The notes: generated by a model not told the origin, from the sequence alone. DNA of 64,000 bases from CAVQGZ01 sp963712175 (GCA_963712175.1 CAVQGZ010000007.1:62001-126000); one strand, 5' to 3'; shown: positions 7,518 through 16,417, numbered from the stretch's first letter. Numbers and translations: made by a program.

Positions 7518-8266
7518 ACGGCCAGCAGCGCCGGCAGCACCTCGGTCAGGTCGTCGCGCAGGACCGCGTGCGCCACCTCGTCGTACGGCGTCGCCGACCC
7601 GTTGGCCACGACGAGCCGGGCTCCGGCGCGCACGGCGACGTCGCACAACCCCGCGGCCGGGTTCACCAGCAGGGACGTCCCCGCCGCCAGGAACACGTCG
7701 CAGTCGGTGGCGGCGCGAACCGCGGCGTCCACCACGTCGGGGTCGAGGCTCTGACCGAAGGCGACGGTCGCCGACCGCTGGATCCCACCGCAGGCCAGGC
7801 AGGACGGGTCGGCCTCGCCGGCGTCCACCCGCTGGAGCACGTCGGCCATCGGCACCCGCTCGCCGCAGTCGAGGCAGGCCGAGTAGTACAGGGTGCCGTG
7901 CAGCTCCACGACGAGGTCCGGGCTGTTGCCGGCCGCCTGGTGCAGCCCGTCGATGTTCTGGGTGAGCAGGGCGCGCAGCCGTCCCGACCGCTCGAGGCGG
8001 ACGAAGGCGTCGTGGGCCGGGTTCGGACGAGCCGTCCACGCGGGGTGGTCGCGCCGGTTGAGCCAGGCGCGACGCCGCAGCTCAGGATCGCTGCGGTACC
8101 GGTCGATGTCGAACATGGCGGCCGCCCCGGGGTCCTTCGTCCAGAGCCCCTTCGGGCCACGGAAGTCGGGGATGCCCGACGGCGTCGACACACCGGCGCC
8201 GGTGAGCACGGTGACCCGATCGGCGGCCTCCAGCCACCGACGGATCAGGTCATGTTCGTCAACCAC
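7487..8266 (-). CDS. Sir2-family NAD-dependent protein deacylase (sirtuin)
   Basis: A 259-aa sirtuin that removes acyl groups from lysines using NAD. Motifs: GAGVSTPSGIPDFRG (NAD binding) near residue 25, TQNIDGLH near 105, the catalytic His in ELHGTL, and a zinc site made by CLDCGE and CLACGG. The GTG at 8266 is preferred. The open frame continues to 8305, but that would overlap the divergent SDR gene, and a TACCGT hexamer lies 8 nt upstream of this GTG. The C-terminal tail VDGAPGASPP comes from repeat R2. Targets are unknown; acetyl-CoA synthetase is a common one in bacteria. Confidence 0.93.
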   Translation of the reverse strand: MVDEHDLIRRWLEAADRVTVLTGAGVSTPSGIPDFRGPKGLWTKDPGAAAMFDIDRYRSDPELRRRAWLNRRDHPAWTARPNPAHDAFVRLERSGRLRALLTQNIDGLHQAAGNSPDLVVELHGTLYYSACLDCGERVPMADVLQRVDAGEADPSCLACGGIQRSATVAFGQSLDPDVVDAAVRAATDCDVFLAAGTSLLVNPAAGLCDVAVRAGARLVVANGSATPYDEVAHAVLRDDLTEVLPALLAVDGAPGASPP

Positions 8267-8274
8267 CGCCGACG

Positions 8275-8280
8275 ACGGTA
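8275..8280 (-). promoter_or_regulatory. Putative -10 hexamer of leaderless sirtuin transcript
   Basis: TACCGT on the minus strand, ending 8 nt before the GTG at 8266. No Shine-Dalgarno sequence is present. This supports the GTG start. Confidence 0.42.
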
Positions 8281-8303
8281 GGCGGGGATGCAGGATGGCG
8301 CAC

Positions 8304-9062
8304 ATGGACCTCGGACTCGCCGACCGCGTCTACATCGTCACGGGAGCCACTCGCGGCCTCGGCTGGGCGGTCGCTCGGGCGCTCGCCGCCGACGGTGCCC
8401 GCCTGGTGGTGTCGGGACGTCAGCCCGAGCACGTGCAGTCGGCGATCGCTGCGCTCGACAACACCCGGGCTGTCGGTGTCGTCGGGGACAACGGCGACCC
8501 GCAGGTCGCGCGCCGGCTCGTCGAGGCCGCGCGCGACAGCTTCGGTCGCCTCGACGGAGCGCTCGTCAGCGTCGGAGGCCCCTCACCAGGCAGCATCGCC
8601 TCGACCAGCGACCAGGCCTGGCGGGACGCGTTCGAGACGGTCTTTCTCGGGGCCGTGCGCATCGGACGCACGGTTGCCGAGGCGCTGCCCGACGGCGGCG
8701 CGATCGCGTTCGTGCTCTCCACCTCGGTCAAGTCCCCCATCGCGGGGTTGTCGACGTCGAACGGGCTGCGCCCCGGCTTGGCGATGGTGGCCAAGCAGAT
8801 GGCGAACGAGTACGGGCCCGCCGGAGTGCGCGTCGTCGGCCTCATGCCCGGGCGCATCGCCACCGACCGGCTCAACGAGCTCGACTCGCTCAGCGGTGAC
8901 GCCGCGGCGGCGCGGGAGCGCTGGGAGCAGGCGATCCCGCTGCGGCGCTACGGCGAGCCGGACGAGTTCGGCGCCGTGGCCGCCTTCGTCCTCTCCCCCG
9001 CCGCGTCGTTCATCACCGGTTCGGTGATCCCCGTGGACGGTGGCCTGCTCACCACGCTGTGA
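8304..9062 (+). CDS. SDR family oxidoreductase with atypical active site
   Basis: A 252-aa protein of the short-chain dehydrogenase fold: TGATRGLG cofactor motif at the N-terminus, a central region where NNAG is replaced by SVGG, and the C-terminal GSVIPVDGG. The catalytic Tyr-x3-Lys is absent. Aligning on the following ANE helix, the Tyr and Lys positions hold Ser and Arg (STSNGLRPGLA). A subgroup of bacterial SDRs annotated as 3-oxoacyl-ACP reductase-like shares an SN..R pattern, so this is a lineage trait rather than simple decay. Its reaction is unknown. An ATG at 8295 is an alternative start. It is divergent from the sirtuin. Confidence 0.82.
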   Translation: MDLGLADRVYIVTGATRGLGWAVARALAADGARLVVSGRQPEHVQSAIAALDNTRAVGVVGDNGDPQVARRLVEAARDSFGRLDGALVSVGGPSPGSIASTSDQAWRDAFETVFLGAVRIGRTVAEALPDGGAIAFVLSTSVKSPIAGLSTSNGLRPGLAMVAKQMANEYGPAGVRVVGLMPGRIATDRLNELDSLSGDAAAARERWEQAIPLRRYGEPDEFGAVAAFVLSPAASFITGSVIPVDGGLLTTL

Positions 9063-9069
9063 ACCGCCC

Positions 9070-10965
9070 TCAGCCGGGGACGGCGGCGGCGGCCTCCGGT
9101 GCGGCCCGGTCGGCGAACTGCGTCCGGTACAGCTCGGCGTACAGCCCGCCGGCGGCGAGAAGATCGGCGTGCGTGCCGCGCTCGACGACCCGCCCACCGT
9201 CGACGACGAGGATGGCGTCGGCGTTGCGAACGGTCGAGAGCCGGTGGGCGATGACCAGCGACGTGCGTCCCCGCAGGGCGGTGTCCAGCGCCCGCTGGAC
9301 GGCGGACTCGGACTCGGAGTCCAGGTGCGCCGTCGCCTCGTCCAGGATCACCACCCGGGGTGCCTTGAGCATGAGCCGAGCGATGGCCATCCGCTGCTTC
9401 TCCCCGCCGGACAGCCGGTAGCCCCGATCACCGACCATCGTGTCGAGCCCGTCGGGCAGCGACGAGACCAGGGCATCGATCTGCGCGGCGCGCAGCGCGT
9501 CCCAGACCTGCTCCTCGGAGGCGTCCGGCCGGGCGTAGAGGAGGTTGTTGCGGATCGTGTCGTGGAACATGTGCGCGTCCTGGGTCACCACACCGACGGT
9601 GTCGGTGAGCGAGGCCAGCGTCGCGTCGCGCAGGTCGGTGCCACCGATGCTCACCACCCCGGACGTCGGGTCGTACAGCCTCGTCACCAGGGCCGTGAGG
9701 GTGGTCTTGCCGGCCCCGGACGGTCCGACGAGGGCGACCATCTGACCGGGCGCCACGTGGAAGGACACGTCGGTGAGCGTCAGGCCGTGCACCGGCCGCT
9801 CGGCGGTGGCGATCCCCTCCAGCGACGCCAGCGACACCTCCTCGGCACGCGGGTAGCGGAACGACACGTCGGCGAAGCTGATGTCGGCGGCCGACGTCGG
9901 CAGCGGCCGGGCATCCGGCGCCTCGTCGATCAGCGGCTTCAGGTCGAGCACCTCGAAGACCCGCTCGAAGCTGACCAGCGCTGTCATCACGTCGATGCGC
10001 ACGTTCGACAGGGCCGTCAGCGGTCCGTAGAGCCGAGCGAGCAGAGCGACCAGCGCCAGCAGGGTGCCCAGCGTGATGGATCCGTCCACGACCAGGTTCC
10101 CGCCCACGCCGTAGACGAGCGCCGTCGCCAGGGCGGTCACCAGGGACAGCGCGACGAAGAAGGCCCGGTTCTGCAGCGCGATCGTCACCCCGATGTCCCG
10201 CACGCGCGAGGCGCGCGAGGAGAACTGCTCGCTCTCGCTCGCGGGGCGCCCGAAGAGCTTCACCAGCAGCGCGCCGGCCACGTTGAACCGCTCGGTCATC
10301 ATGCCGCTCATCTCGGCGTTGAGCCCCATCTGCTCACGGCTCAGCGCAGCGAGGCGACGCCCGACGAAGCGGGCCGGGACGAGGAACACCGGGAGAAGCA
10401 GCAGCGCGCCGAGGGTGACCTGCCACGACAGCGCAAGCATGGCGACGACGATGACGATGACGCTGATGCCGTTGGAGACGACGCCGGCCAGGGTGCCGGT
10501 GAAGGCCTGCTGCGCGCCGATCACGTCGCTGTTCAGCCGGGAGACGAGCGCCCCGGTCTGGGCCCGGGTGAAGAAGGCGATGGGCTGGCGCTGGACGTGT
10601 GAGAAGACCTGGGTGCGCAGGTCGTAGATCAGGCTCTCGCCGATACGCGCGGAGTACCACCGCTCGACCAGGCTCAACCCTGCATCGAGGACGGCGATGA
10701 CCGCGACGATGATCGCGAGCCGCGTGACGACGCCTCCGTCACCGGCCAGGATCCCGTCGTCGACGATGCGCTGGAACAGCAGCGGGGCCGCGACGACGAG
10801 CTGGGCGCTGATGACGACGATGACGAGAAAGGCGGCGATCGGCCCCCTGTACGGACGCGCGTACGAGGCCACGCGGCGCACCGTCCCCGGTGCGAGCTTG
10901 GCGTCCTTCGCCGACCGGTCCCTGGTGAGGGATCGGTAGGTCATCCACATGCCGGGGCCGGACAC
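9070..10965 (-). CDS. ABC exporter, fused permease and ATP-binding protein
   Basis: A 631-aa half-transporter of the type IV (ABCB/MsbA-like) exporter family. Residues ~40-340 carry six membrane segments. The C-terminal ~270 residues are an ATPase with Walker A GPSGAGKTT, signature LSGGEKQRM, Walker B VVILDEATAHLD and the H-loop in VIAHRLS. A homodimer would be functional. Substrate is unknown; relatives are annotated as multidrug or lipid exporters. Oddly, about 30 residues (near VSLASLEGIATAERP) are inserted between the first beta strand of the ATPase and the usual LxxVSF strand. It converges with the SDR gene 7 bp away. Confidence 0.92.
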   Translation of the reverse strand: MSGPGMWMTYRSLTRDRSAKDAKLAPGTVRRVASYARPYRGPIAAFLVIVVISAQLVVAAPLLFQRIVDDGILAGDGGVVTRLAIIVAVIAVLDAGLSLVERWYSARIGESLIYDLRTQVFSHVQRQPIAFFTRAQTGALVSRLNSDVIGAQQAFTGTLAGVVSNGISVIVIVVAMLALSWQVTLGALLLLPVFLVPARFVGRRLAALSREQMGLNAEMSGMMTERFNVAGALLVKLFGRPASESEQFSSRASRVRDIGVTIALQNRAFFVALSLVTALATALVYGVGGNLVVDGSITLGTLLALVALLARLYGPLTALSNVRIDVMTALVSFERVFEVLDLKPLIDEAPDARPLPTSAADISFADVSFRYPRAEEVSLASLEGIATAERPVHGLTLTDVSFHVAPGQMVALVGPSGAGKTTLTALVTRLYDPTSGVVSIGGTDLRDATLASLTDTVGVVTQDAHMFHDTIRNNLLYARPDASEEQVWDALRAAQIDALVSSLPDGLDTMVGDRGYRLSGGEKQRMAIARLMLKAPRVVILDEATAHLDSESESAVQRALDTALRGRTSLVIAHRLSTVRNADAILVVDGGRVVERGTHADLLAAGGLYAELYRTQFADRAAPEAAAAVPG

Positions 10966-11042
10966 AGCGCCTCCTCGTCCTCTGGCTCAGCACCCAACAG
11001 CCGGTGGCGCCGCGTTGTTCCGCTGGTCGCAGGGACGACGGG

Positions 11043-11852
11043 TCAGCCGAGCAGGCGGGCGAGGTCGGCGAGGCGTTCCACCTGGGCTGCCCGTTCCTGC
11101 GCCAGCTGGTCGCGACGGGTGCGGGCCCCGGCACCGGCAAGCAGCGTCTTGGTGGCTGTCAGGGCCCCGGCCGGCGTCGCGAGCAGAGCGGCCACAAGGT
11201 CGTCCACGGCTGCCGGCAGCGACTGCGCCGGGACGGCGGCCTGCGCCAGCCCGAGCCGAACCGCCTCGTCCGCACCGACCCAGCGTCCGGTCGCACAGAT
11301 CTCCAGCGCCCGGCCGTAGCCCACCTGCTCCACGAGCCGGCCCGTCCCACCGAGGTCGGGCACGAGCCCCAACGACGTCTCGCGCATGGCCAGCGCCACG
11401 TCGTCGGCGCAGAGCATGAGGTCGGTGGCCAGGGCGAGCTGGAACCCGGCCCCCACGGCGTGACCCTGCACCGCGGCGATGGTGACGGCCGAGGAGTCTC
11501 GCCACCACGAGAACGCCTGCTGGTAGCCCGCGATGAGCGCGTCGCAGTCGGGCGCCGGCATGGCCGCCATGTCGGCGAGAGTCGGCTCGCCACCGATGCC
11601 CGAGGGCGCCATCATCGCCCGGTCGAGTCCCGCCGAGAACGACGGACCGGTCGCCGAGAGCACGACGACGCGGACGTCCTCGGGCAGCAGCCCGGCGACG
11701 GCGGCCAGCGCTCGCCAGGTGGCCGGGGTCTGAGCGTTGCGGGCGTCCGGACGAGCCAGGACGATGTCGGCGCGTGCGCCGGCCACGGTGACCTCGATGG
11801 CGCCCGCGCTCAGGCGCTCGTCGAGAAGTGGAGAAGCAAGGGAGTCAGGCAC
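11043..11852 (-). CDS. Enoyl-CoA hydratase/isomerase family protein
   Basis: A 269-aa crotonase-fold protein. Visible are the oxyanion-hole segments FSAGLD and AVQGHAVGAGFQLALATDLMLC, then the catalytic-loop region MRETSLGLVPDLGGTGRL, which retains the Glu positions expected for hydration. The enzyme would act on a 2-enoyl-CoA in fatty or amino-acid breakdown; the exact substrate is unknown. The GTG start at 11852 has a TAGGCT hexamer 6 nt upstream. The gene stands alone between the ABC exporter and the small HTH gene, all on the same strand. Confidence 0.87.
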   Translation of the reverse strand: MPDSLASPLLDERLSAGAIEVTVAGARADIVLARPDARNAQTPATWRALAAVAGLLPEDVRVVVLSATGPSFSAGLDRAMMAPSGIGGEPTLADMAAMPAPDCDALIAGYQQAFSWWRDSSAVTIAAVQGHAVGAGFQLALATDLMLCADDVALAMRETSLGLVPDLGGTGRLVEQVGYGRALEICATGRWVGADEAVRLGLAQAAVPAQSLPAAVDDLVAALLATPAGALTATKTLLAGAGARTRRDQLAQERAAQVERLADLARLLG

Positions 11853-11858
11853 CGCTGC

Positions 11859-11864
11859 AGCCTA
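11859..11864 (-). promoter_or_regulatory. Putative -10 hexamer of leaderless enoyl-CoA hydratase transcript
   Basis: TAGGCT on the minus strand, ending 6 nt before the GTG at 11852. No ribosome-binding site is visible. Confidence 0.42.
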
Positions 11865-11893
11865 GGTGGGCGCCAGCAGGGGTCACGAGGTGG

Positions 11894-12112
11894 CTAGGTG
11901 GCCTTCCTGCGAGACGCCGGTGCACCGCCGCGCCCGCGCAGCGTGACGCCGCTCTCGACGAGGAGGCGGTGGATGAAGCCGTACGAACGTCCTGTCTCGG
12001 CCGCGAGCTCGCGAATGCTCGCGCCGTTCTTGTACTTCGTGCTCAGCTCCGACGCCAGCGAGTCGCGGGCGGTGCCGGAGACCCGGGTGCCCTTGGCGAC
12101 CTTCTCAGCCAC
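11894..12112 (-). CDS. Small helix-turn-helix protein
   Basis: A 72-aa basic protein. Its core (AAETGRSYGFIHRLLVESGVTLRGRGG) is a helix-turn-helix widely conserved as a short stand-alone protein in actinobacteria. The N-terminus KGTRVSGTARDSLASEL and the basic tail are also typical. It probably binds DNA; its role is not known to me. GAGGAG lies a short way upstream of the ATG at 12112, a good ribosome-binding site. Confidence 0.82.
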   Translation of the reverse strand: MAEKVAKGTRVSGTARDSLASELSTKYKNGASIRELAAETGRSYGFIHRLLVESGVTLRGRGGAPASRRKAT

Positions 12113-12218
12113 AGTGCCTCCTCGAGGGTGAGTGCGGCGTGGTGCCTGTCAATGATCAGGGGCGCAGCGCGAGCGCGCCACCGACTTGGCGAGATCGGTC
12201 ACATGGGCCGGCGGGTTC

Positions 12219-13817
12219 TCAGGCCAAGGTCACCAGGTCGAGGTAGTCGGCGCCCCACAGGTCTTCGACACCGTCGGGCAGCAGCAGGACGCGCTCGGGG
12301 TCGAGCGCTTCGACCGCCCCCTCGTCGTGCGTGACCAGCACGATCGCCCCCTTGTAGCGGCGCACGGCATCGAGCACCTCCGTGCGCGAAGCGGGGTCGA
12401 GGTTGTTCGTGGGCTCGTCCAGGAGCAGCACGTTCGCACTCGACACCACCAGGGTCGCCAGCGCCAGCCGGGTGCGCTCCCCGCCCGAGAGCACTCCTGC
12501 CGGCTTGTGCGCGTCGTCGCCGGAGAAGAGGAAGGAGCCGAGCACCGTGCGCACCCGGGTGTCGTCGAGGTCAGGAGCGGCAGCGCGGAGGTTCTCCAGC
12601 ACGGTTCGCGACATGTCCAGGGTCTCGTGCTCCTGAGCGAAGTAGCCGATCTTCAAGCCGTGACCGGGCTCGACCCGACCCGTGTCGGACGGCTCGACGC
12701 CGGCCAGCAGCCGCAGCAGCGTCGTCTTGCCGGCGCCGTTCAGCCCGAGCACGACGACCCGAGACCCACGGTCGATGGCCAGGTCGACGTCGGTGAAGAC
12801 CTCCAGCGACCCGTACGACTTCGACAGCTCGCGCGCGGTCAGCGGGGTGCGGCCGCAGGGGGCCGGTTCGGGCAGCCGCAGCTTGGCCACCCGGTCGGTC
12901 TTGCGCACCTGTTCGACGCCCTCGAGGAGGCGCTGGGCACGACGGTCCATGCTGTGCGCCGCGGCCGCCTTGGTGGCCTTGGCGCGCATGCGGTCGGCCT
13001 GGGACTTCAGCTGCGTCGCCTTCTTCTCGGCGTTCGTGCGCTCCCGGCGACGGCGGCGCTCGTCGGTCTCACGCTGCTTCAGGTAGGCCGACCACCCCAT
13101 CGAGTAGACGTCTAGCTCGGCGCGCGTCGCGTCCAGGTGGAAGACCCCGGTCACGGTTCGCTCCAGCAGCGCCGTGTCGTGGCTGATGACGACCACGCCG
13201 CCGGGGAACGACCGGAGGAAGTCGCGCAGCCAGGCGACCGAGTCGGCGTCGAGGTGGTTCGTCGGCTCGTCCAGCAGCAGGGTGTCGGAGTCGGAGAACA
13301 GGATGCGGGCAAGCTCGACGCGACGGCGTTGGCCTCCCGACAGGGTGCCGAGAGGCTGACCGAGCACCCGTGCGTCGAGGCCGAGGGATGCCGCGATCGT
13401 GGCTGCCTCGCTCTCGGCGGCGTACCCGCCGCGGGCGACGAACTCGGCCTCGAGGCGCGCGTAGCGCTTCATGGCCCGCCCCTGCTCCTCGCCCTCGGTC
13501 GACGCCAGCAGGTGCTCGACCTGCTTCATCGCCGGGACGACCTCGTCGAGCTCGCGGGCCGACAAGATCCTGTCGCGGGCCAGAACCTCGGGGTTGCTCG
13601 TACGCGGGTCCTGCGGCAGGTAGCCGACGCTGCCACTGCTGGTGACCGAGCCAGCGGCCGGCTGCCCCTCGCCGGCCAGGATGCGGGTGAGCGTCGTCTT
13701 GCCCGCGCCGTTGCGTCCGACCAGCCCGATCTTCTGACCCGGACCGACACGAAAGGACGCCCCGGACAGCAGCAGCTGGCTGCCGGCCCGGACGTCGACG
13801 TCGGTCGCGGTGATCAC
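12219..13817 (-). CDS. ABC-F family ATPase (duplicated ATP-binding cassette, no membrane domain)
   Basis: A 532-aa soluble protein with two ATPase domains. The first has Walker A GRNGAGKTT and LSGGQRRRVEL; the second has GLNGAGKTT and LSGGERTRLAL. They are joined by a charged linker (RRRRRERTNAEKK) typical of ABC-F proteins. Family members act on the ribosome as translation factors (EttA-like) or give antibiotic protection; which applies here cannot be told. Start: GTG at 13817 (VITATDVDV); the frame continues far upstream without homology. It is divergent from bioY by 84 bp. Confidence 0.92.
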   Translation of the reverse strand: MITATDVDVRAGSQLLLSGASFRVGPGQKIGLVGRNGAGKTTLTRILAGEGQPAAGSVTSSGSVGYLPQDPRTSNPEVLARDRILSARELDEVVPAMKQVEHLLASTEGEEQGRAMKRYARLEAEFVARGGYAAESEAATIAASLGLDARVLGQPLGTLSGGQRRRVELARILFSDSDTLLLDEPTNHLDADSVAWLRDFLRSFPGGVVVISHDTALLERTVTGVFHLDATRAELDVYSMGWSAYLKQRETDERRRRRERTNAEKKATQLKSQADRMRAKATKAAAAHSMDRRAQRLLEGVEQVRKTDRVAKLRLPEPAPCGRTPLTARELSKSYGSLEVFTDVDLAIDRGSRVVVLGLNGAGKTTLLRLLAGVEPSDTGRVEPGHGLKIGYFAQEHETLDMSRTVLENLRAAAPDLDDTRVRTVLGSFLFSGDDAHKPAGVLSGGERTRLALATLVVSSANVLLLDEPTNNLDPASRTEVLDAVRRYKGAIVLVTHDEGAVEALDPERVLLLPDGVEDLWGADYLDLVTLA

Positions 13818-13886
13818 AGGCCACCATGATGCCTGGGCCGACGGGGTGCTGCGGACCAGTGCGCGTCCGCACCATGCTGCGCGATC

Positions 13887-13892
13887 TACGCT
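13887..13892 (+). promoter_or_regulatory. Putative -10 hexamer of bioY operon
   Basis: TACGCT ends 9 nt before the bioY ATG. There is no Shine-Dalgarno sequence. I saw no BirA or BioQ operator-like palindrome in the 84 bp divergent spacer. Confidence 0.4.
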
Positions 13893-13901
13893 GCACTGAC
13901 C

Positions 13902-14528
13902 ATGAACCCGAGCAGCAGACGCCTGACCTCGCGTGACGTCGCCCAGGTGGCGATGGGCGCCGGCCTGGTCGCGGCACTCGGCCTGCCCGGGGCCATCGCC
14001 GCGTTCGGCAACAGCGTGCCCATCACGCTGCAGACGCTGGGGGTCATGCTGACCGGCTCGCTGCTCGGCGCGCGCAAGGGCACGCTCGCGCTCCTGCTCT
14101 TCCTCGCCCTCGTCGCCGCCGGGTTGCCGCTGCTCGCAGGCGGACGGGGCGGGCTGGGCGTCTTCGCGGGGCCATCGGCCGGCTACCTGGTGGCGTGGCC
14201 CCTGGCTGCCCTCGTGATCGGGTGGGTCGTCGAACGGGGCCGACCCGGCTACCGCTGGCCGCGCGGGCTGAGCGCCAACCTGATCGGCGGGGTCGGGCTC
14301 GTCTATGCGATCGGTATCCCGGTGCAGGCATGGCGTACCGACGTGCCCCTGCCCGAGACGTCCCTGCTCGCTGCCGCGTTCGTACCCGGCGACGTGGTCA
14401 AGGCCGTACTGGCCACGGCCGTCGCCGTCGGCGTGCACCGGGCCATGCCGGACCTGCTCGGCCCCACCACGATGACGGTGGAGACCGAGCATGACCCCCG
14501 GCTCGGCCACGACACGCCCAGCGGCTGA
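13902..14528 (+). CDS. bioY: BioY, biotin-binding S component of an ECF transporter
   Basis: A 208-aa membrane protein with six hydrophobic segments that binds biotin for uptake. Characteristic are VPITLQTLGVMLTGSLLGARKG near residue 40, the glycine-rich loop GGRGGLGVFAGPSAGYL, and FVPGDVVKAVLA near the C-terminus. The ATPase and T-component genes that complete the transporter (bioM, bioN) are at the far end of the same run of genes, after three acyl-CoA-type genes. The short gaps and the GTGA overlap at bioM suggest one operon. Confidence 0.93.
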   Translation: MNPSSRRLTSRDVAQVAMGAGLVAALGLPGAIAAFGNSVPITLQTLGVMLTGSLLGARKGTLALLLFLALVAAGLPLLAGGRGGLGVFAGPSAGYLVAWPLAALVIGWVVERGRPGYRWPRGLSANLIGGVGLVYAIGIPVQAWRTDVPLPETSLLAAAFVPGDVVKAVLATAVAVGVHRAMPDLLGPTTMTVETEHDPRLGHDTPSG

Positions 14529-14540
14529 GAGCCACCCCCA

Positions 14541-15638
14541 GTGCCCGTGGAGCTGGTCAGCGACCAGGACCCCTACCTCGTCCTGGACGCGCTGGACCGG
14601 CCAGGCCCGGTCGTCGTGACGAACCACCGGCTGCCGGTGCCGACGGACCTGCGTCAGCGGCTGGCTCGTGTCGCACCCGACACGTGGTTGGTGGCGTTCA
14701 CGTCCGGCAGCACGGCCCATCCGCGTGGCGTCTGTCGAACGCGTGCGTCGTGGATGCTCAGCGTGGCGCCGCTCGCTGCCGCGATCGGCGCGGGGACCTC
14801 GAGCACCGTGCTCGTACCCGGTCCGCTGTCCTCGACGCTCTTCCTGCACGGTGCATGGCACGCCCGCGAGGTCGGCGCACGCGTGCTGCTCGGCCCGCTC
14901 GACTCTGCGAAGCCCTGGGACATCGCCCACCTGCTGCCCAGCCAGCTGGCGGCACTGCTGGCCTCGCCGGCGGACCTCACGGGGCGCACGGCCGTGGTGG
15001 CCGGGGCTGCCCTGGCCGGCTCGACCGCGGCGGCCGCGATGGGCCGTGGGATGCGCGTCGTGCGCTACTACGGGGCAGCCGAGCTGTCATTCGTAGCCAT
15101 CGGCTCCGAGGATGGGCTGCGGCCCTTCCCGGGCGTGGAGGTCGCCGAACGGGCCGCCGAGCTGTGGGTCCGCAGTCCGTACGTGGCTGCTGGCTACCTG
15201 CCCGACGTATCGGACGGGGACCCTGCCGGCGGCGCGATGCGTCGAGACGAGGCGGGCTGGGCAACGGTCGGGGACCGCGGCGAGGTCCGTGCCGACGGGA
15301 CCGTCGTCGTCCGGGGCCGCGGTGCCGGCGTCGTGCAGACCGGCGCGGCCACCATCCACGCGGCTGACGTGGAGCACGTGCTGCGGGGCGCGCCAGGCGT
15401 GCGGGACGCCGTGGTCGTGGGGGTCCCGCACGCCTGGCTGGGGCAGGTGGTCGCGGCCGCGGTCGAGTCGAGCTCGGCCACGTCCGCGACCATGAGGCGG
15501 TGGGCGCGATCCCGGCTGGACTCCTCCGCCCTGCCCCGGCGCTGGGTCGTGACGAACGAGCTGCCACGCACCCCCGCCGGAAAGGTGGACCGTGATGCCG
15601 TCTCCCGGCTCGTCGCGCGAGGCCACCCGTCAGACTGA
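14541..15638 (+). CDS. Short AMP-binding acyl-CoA ligase-like protein
   Basis: A 365-aa member of the adenylate-forming ligase family, which activates a carboxylic acid as acyl-AMP and then acyl-CoA. The P-loop VAFTSGSTAHPRGV is only ~50 residues from the N-terminus, against 150 or more in full-length ligases, so most of the N-terminal subdomain is missing. MenE-like actinobacterial ligases are similarly short. Also present are YYGAAE (A5), GDRGEVRADG (A7) and the C-terminal catalytic Lys in RTPAGKVDRD. It starts with GTG at 14541, 12 bp after bioY. B. subtilis has the parallel arrangement yhfU (bioY)-yhfT (ligase)-yhfS (thiolase), so a biotin-precursor role is inferred, not shown. Confidence 0.8.
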   Translation: MPVELVSDQDPYLVLDALDRPGPVVVTNHRLPVPTDLRQRLARVAPDTWLVAFTSGSTAHPRGVCRTRASWMLSVAPLAAAIGAGTSSTVLVPGPLSSTLFLHGAWHAREVGARVLLGPLDSAKPWDIAHLLPSQLAALLASPADLTGRTAVVAGAALAGSTAAAAMGRGMRVVRYYGAAELSFVAIGSEDGLRPFPGVEVAERAAELWVRSPYVAAGYLPDVSDGDPAGGAMRRDEAGWATVGDRGEVRADGTVVVRGRGAGVVQTGAATIHAADVEHVLRGAPGVRDAVVVGVPHAWLGQVVAAAVESSSATSATMRRWARSRLDSSALPRRWVVTNELPRTPAGKVDRDAVSRLVARGHPSD

Positions 15639-15642
15639 GCCC

Positions 15643-16380
15643 GTGAGCCTGACGATCGACGCGCGCTTCAACGGACCGCCCCACTCCGGCAACGGTGGAT
15701 ACGTGGCAGGCCAGCTGGCCGAGGAGGTGCTCGCTGCGCATGTCCAACCCACCGTCGGCCCGAGCTCGCCATGGGTCGAGGTGACCCTACGAACACCACC
15801 CCCGCTGGCCACGCCCTACGCCGTGGAGCTGGACGACGACGCGACCCTTGTCGCCTCGGTCGGCGAGACGGTCGTCGGCACCGCACGAGTACTGGAGTCG
15901 GCGCCCGACGCAGTCGTGCCCGTCCCGGCCGCGCAGCCCGATGCCGTGGCGCGGGCGGAGCAGGCCTATGTGGGGCTCGAGAACCACCCGTTCCCGACGT
16001 GCTGGGTGTGCGGGCCGCAACGCCCCGACGGCTACCACCTGCGGCCGGGCAGGATCGATGACCGGCATACGGCGTGCATGTGGCACGTAGCCGCCGACGC
16101 GGCCGGAACGCCGGCCGGACCCGTGCCTGCCAGCGCGGTGTGGGCGGCGCTGGACTGCCCCGGCGGCTGGGCGGCACTGTCGAGCGGGCGGGTGGTCGTG
16201 CTCGGCCGGATCGCCGCAGCCGTCCGGTCCGTCCCGGTCGTGGGCGAGAGCTGTCTGGTCATGGGCCGCCTCGACGCCCAGGACGGACGCAAGGTCTTCA
16301 CCACCACCACGGTGTACCGCGCGGACGGGACGCCGGCAGCCAGCGCTCGGTCGACGTGGATCGCGATCGACCTGCCCTGA
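15643..16380 (+). CDS. Hotdog-fold thioesterase-like protein
   Basis: A 245-aa protein that I read as a double-hotdog, thioesterase-like fold: an N-terminal half with FNGPPHSGNGGYVAGQLAE, and a second half with the cysteine-bearing FPTCWVCGPQRPDGYHL followed by a conserved acidic segment (WAALDCPGGWAA). Activity and substrate are unknown. The GTG at 15643 lies 4 bp past the ligase stop; the frame extends to 15592, but that part overlaps the ligase. Its position between ligase and thiolase suggests it hydrolyses or binds an acyl-CoA intermediate of the same pathway. Confidence 0.65.
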   Translation: MSLTIDARFNGPPHSGNGGYVAGQLAEEVLAAHVQPTVGPSSPWVEVTLRTPPPLATPYAVELDDDATLVASVGETVVGTARVLESAPDAVVPVPAAQPDAVARAEQAYVGLENHPFPTCWVCGPQRPDGYHLRPGRIDDRHTACMWHVAADAAGTPAGPVPASAVWAALDCPGGWAALSSGRVVVLGRIAAAVRSVPVVGESCLVMGRLDAQDGRKVFTTTTVYRADGTPAASARSTWIAIDLP

Positions 16381-16401
16381 CCTCGTCGCCACACCGGTGC
16401 C

Positions 16402-16407
16402 TACGCT
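16402..16407 (+). promoter_or_regulatory. Possible internal -10 hexamer before the thiolase gene
   Basis: TACGCT ends 10 nt before the ATG at 16418, in the only gap of notable size (37 bp) inside the bioY operon. It may give a second transcript covering thiolase and bioMN. Confidence 0.3.
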
Positions 16408-16417
16408 GCGCCAGGTC

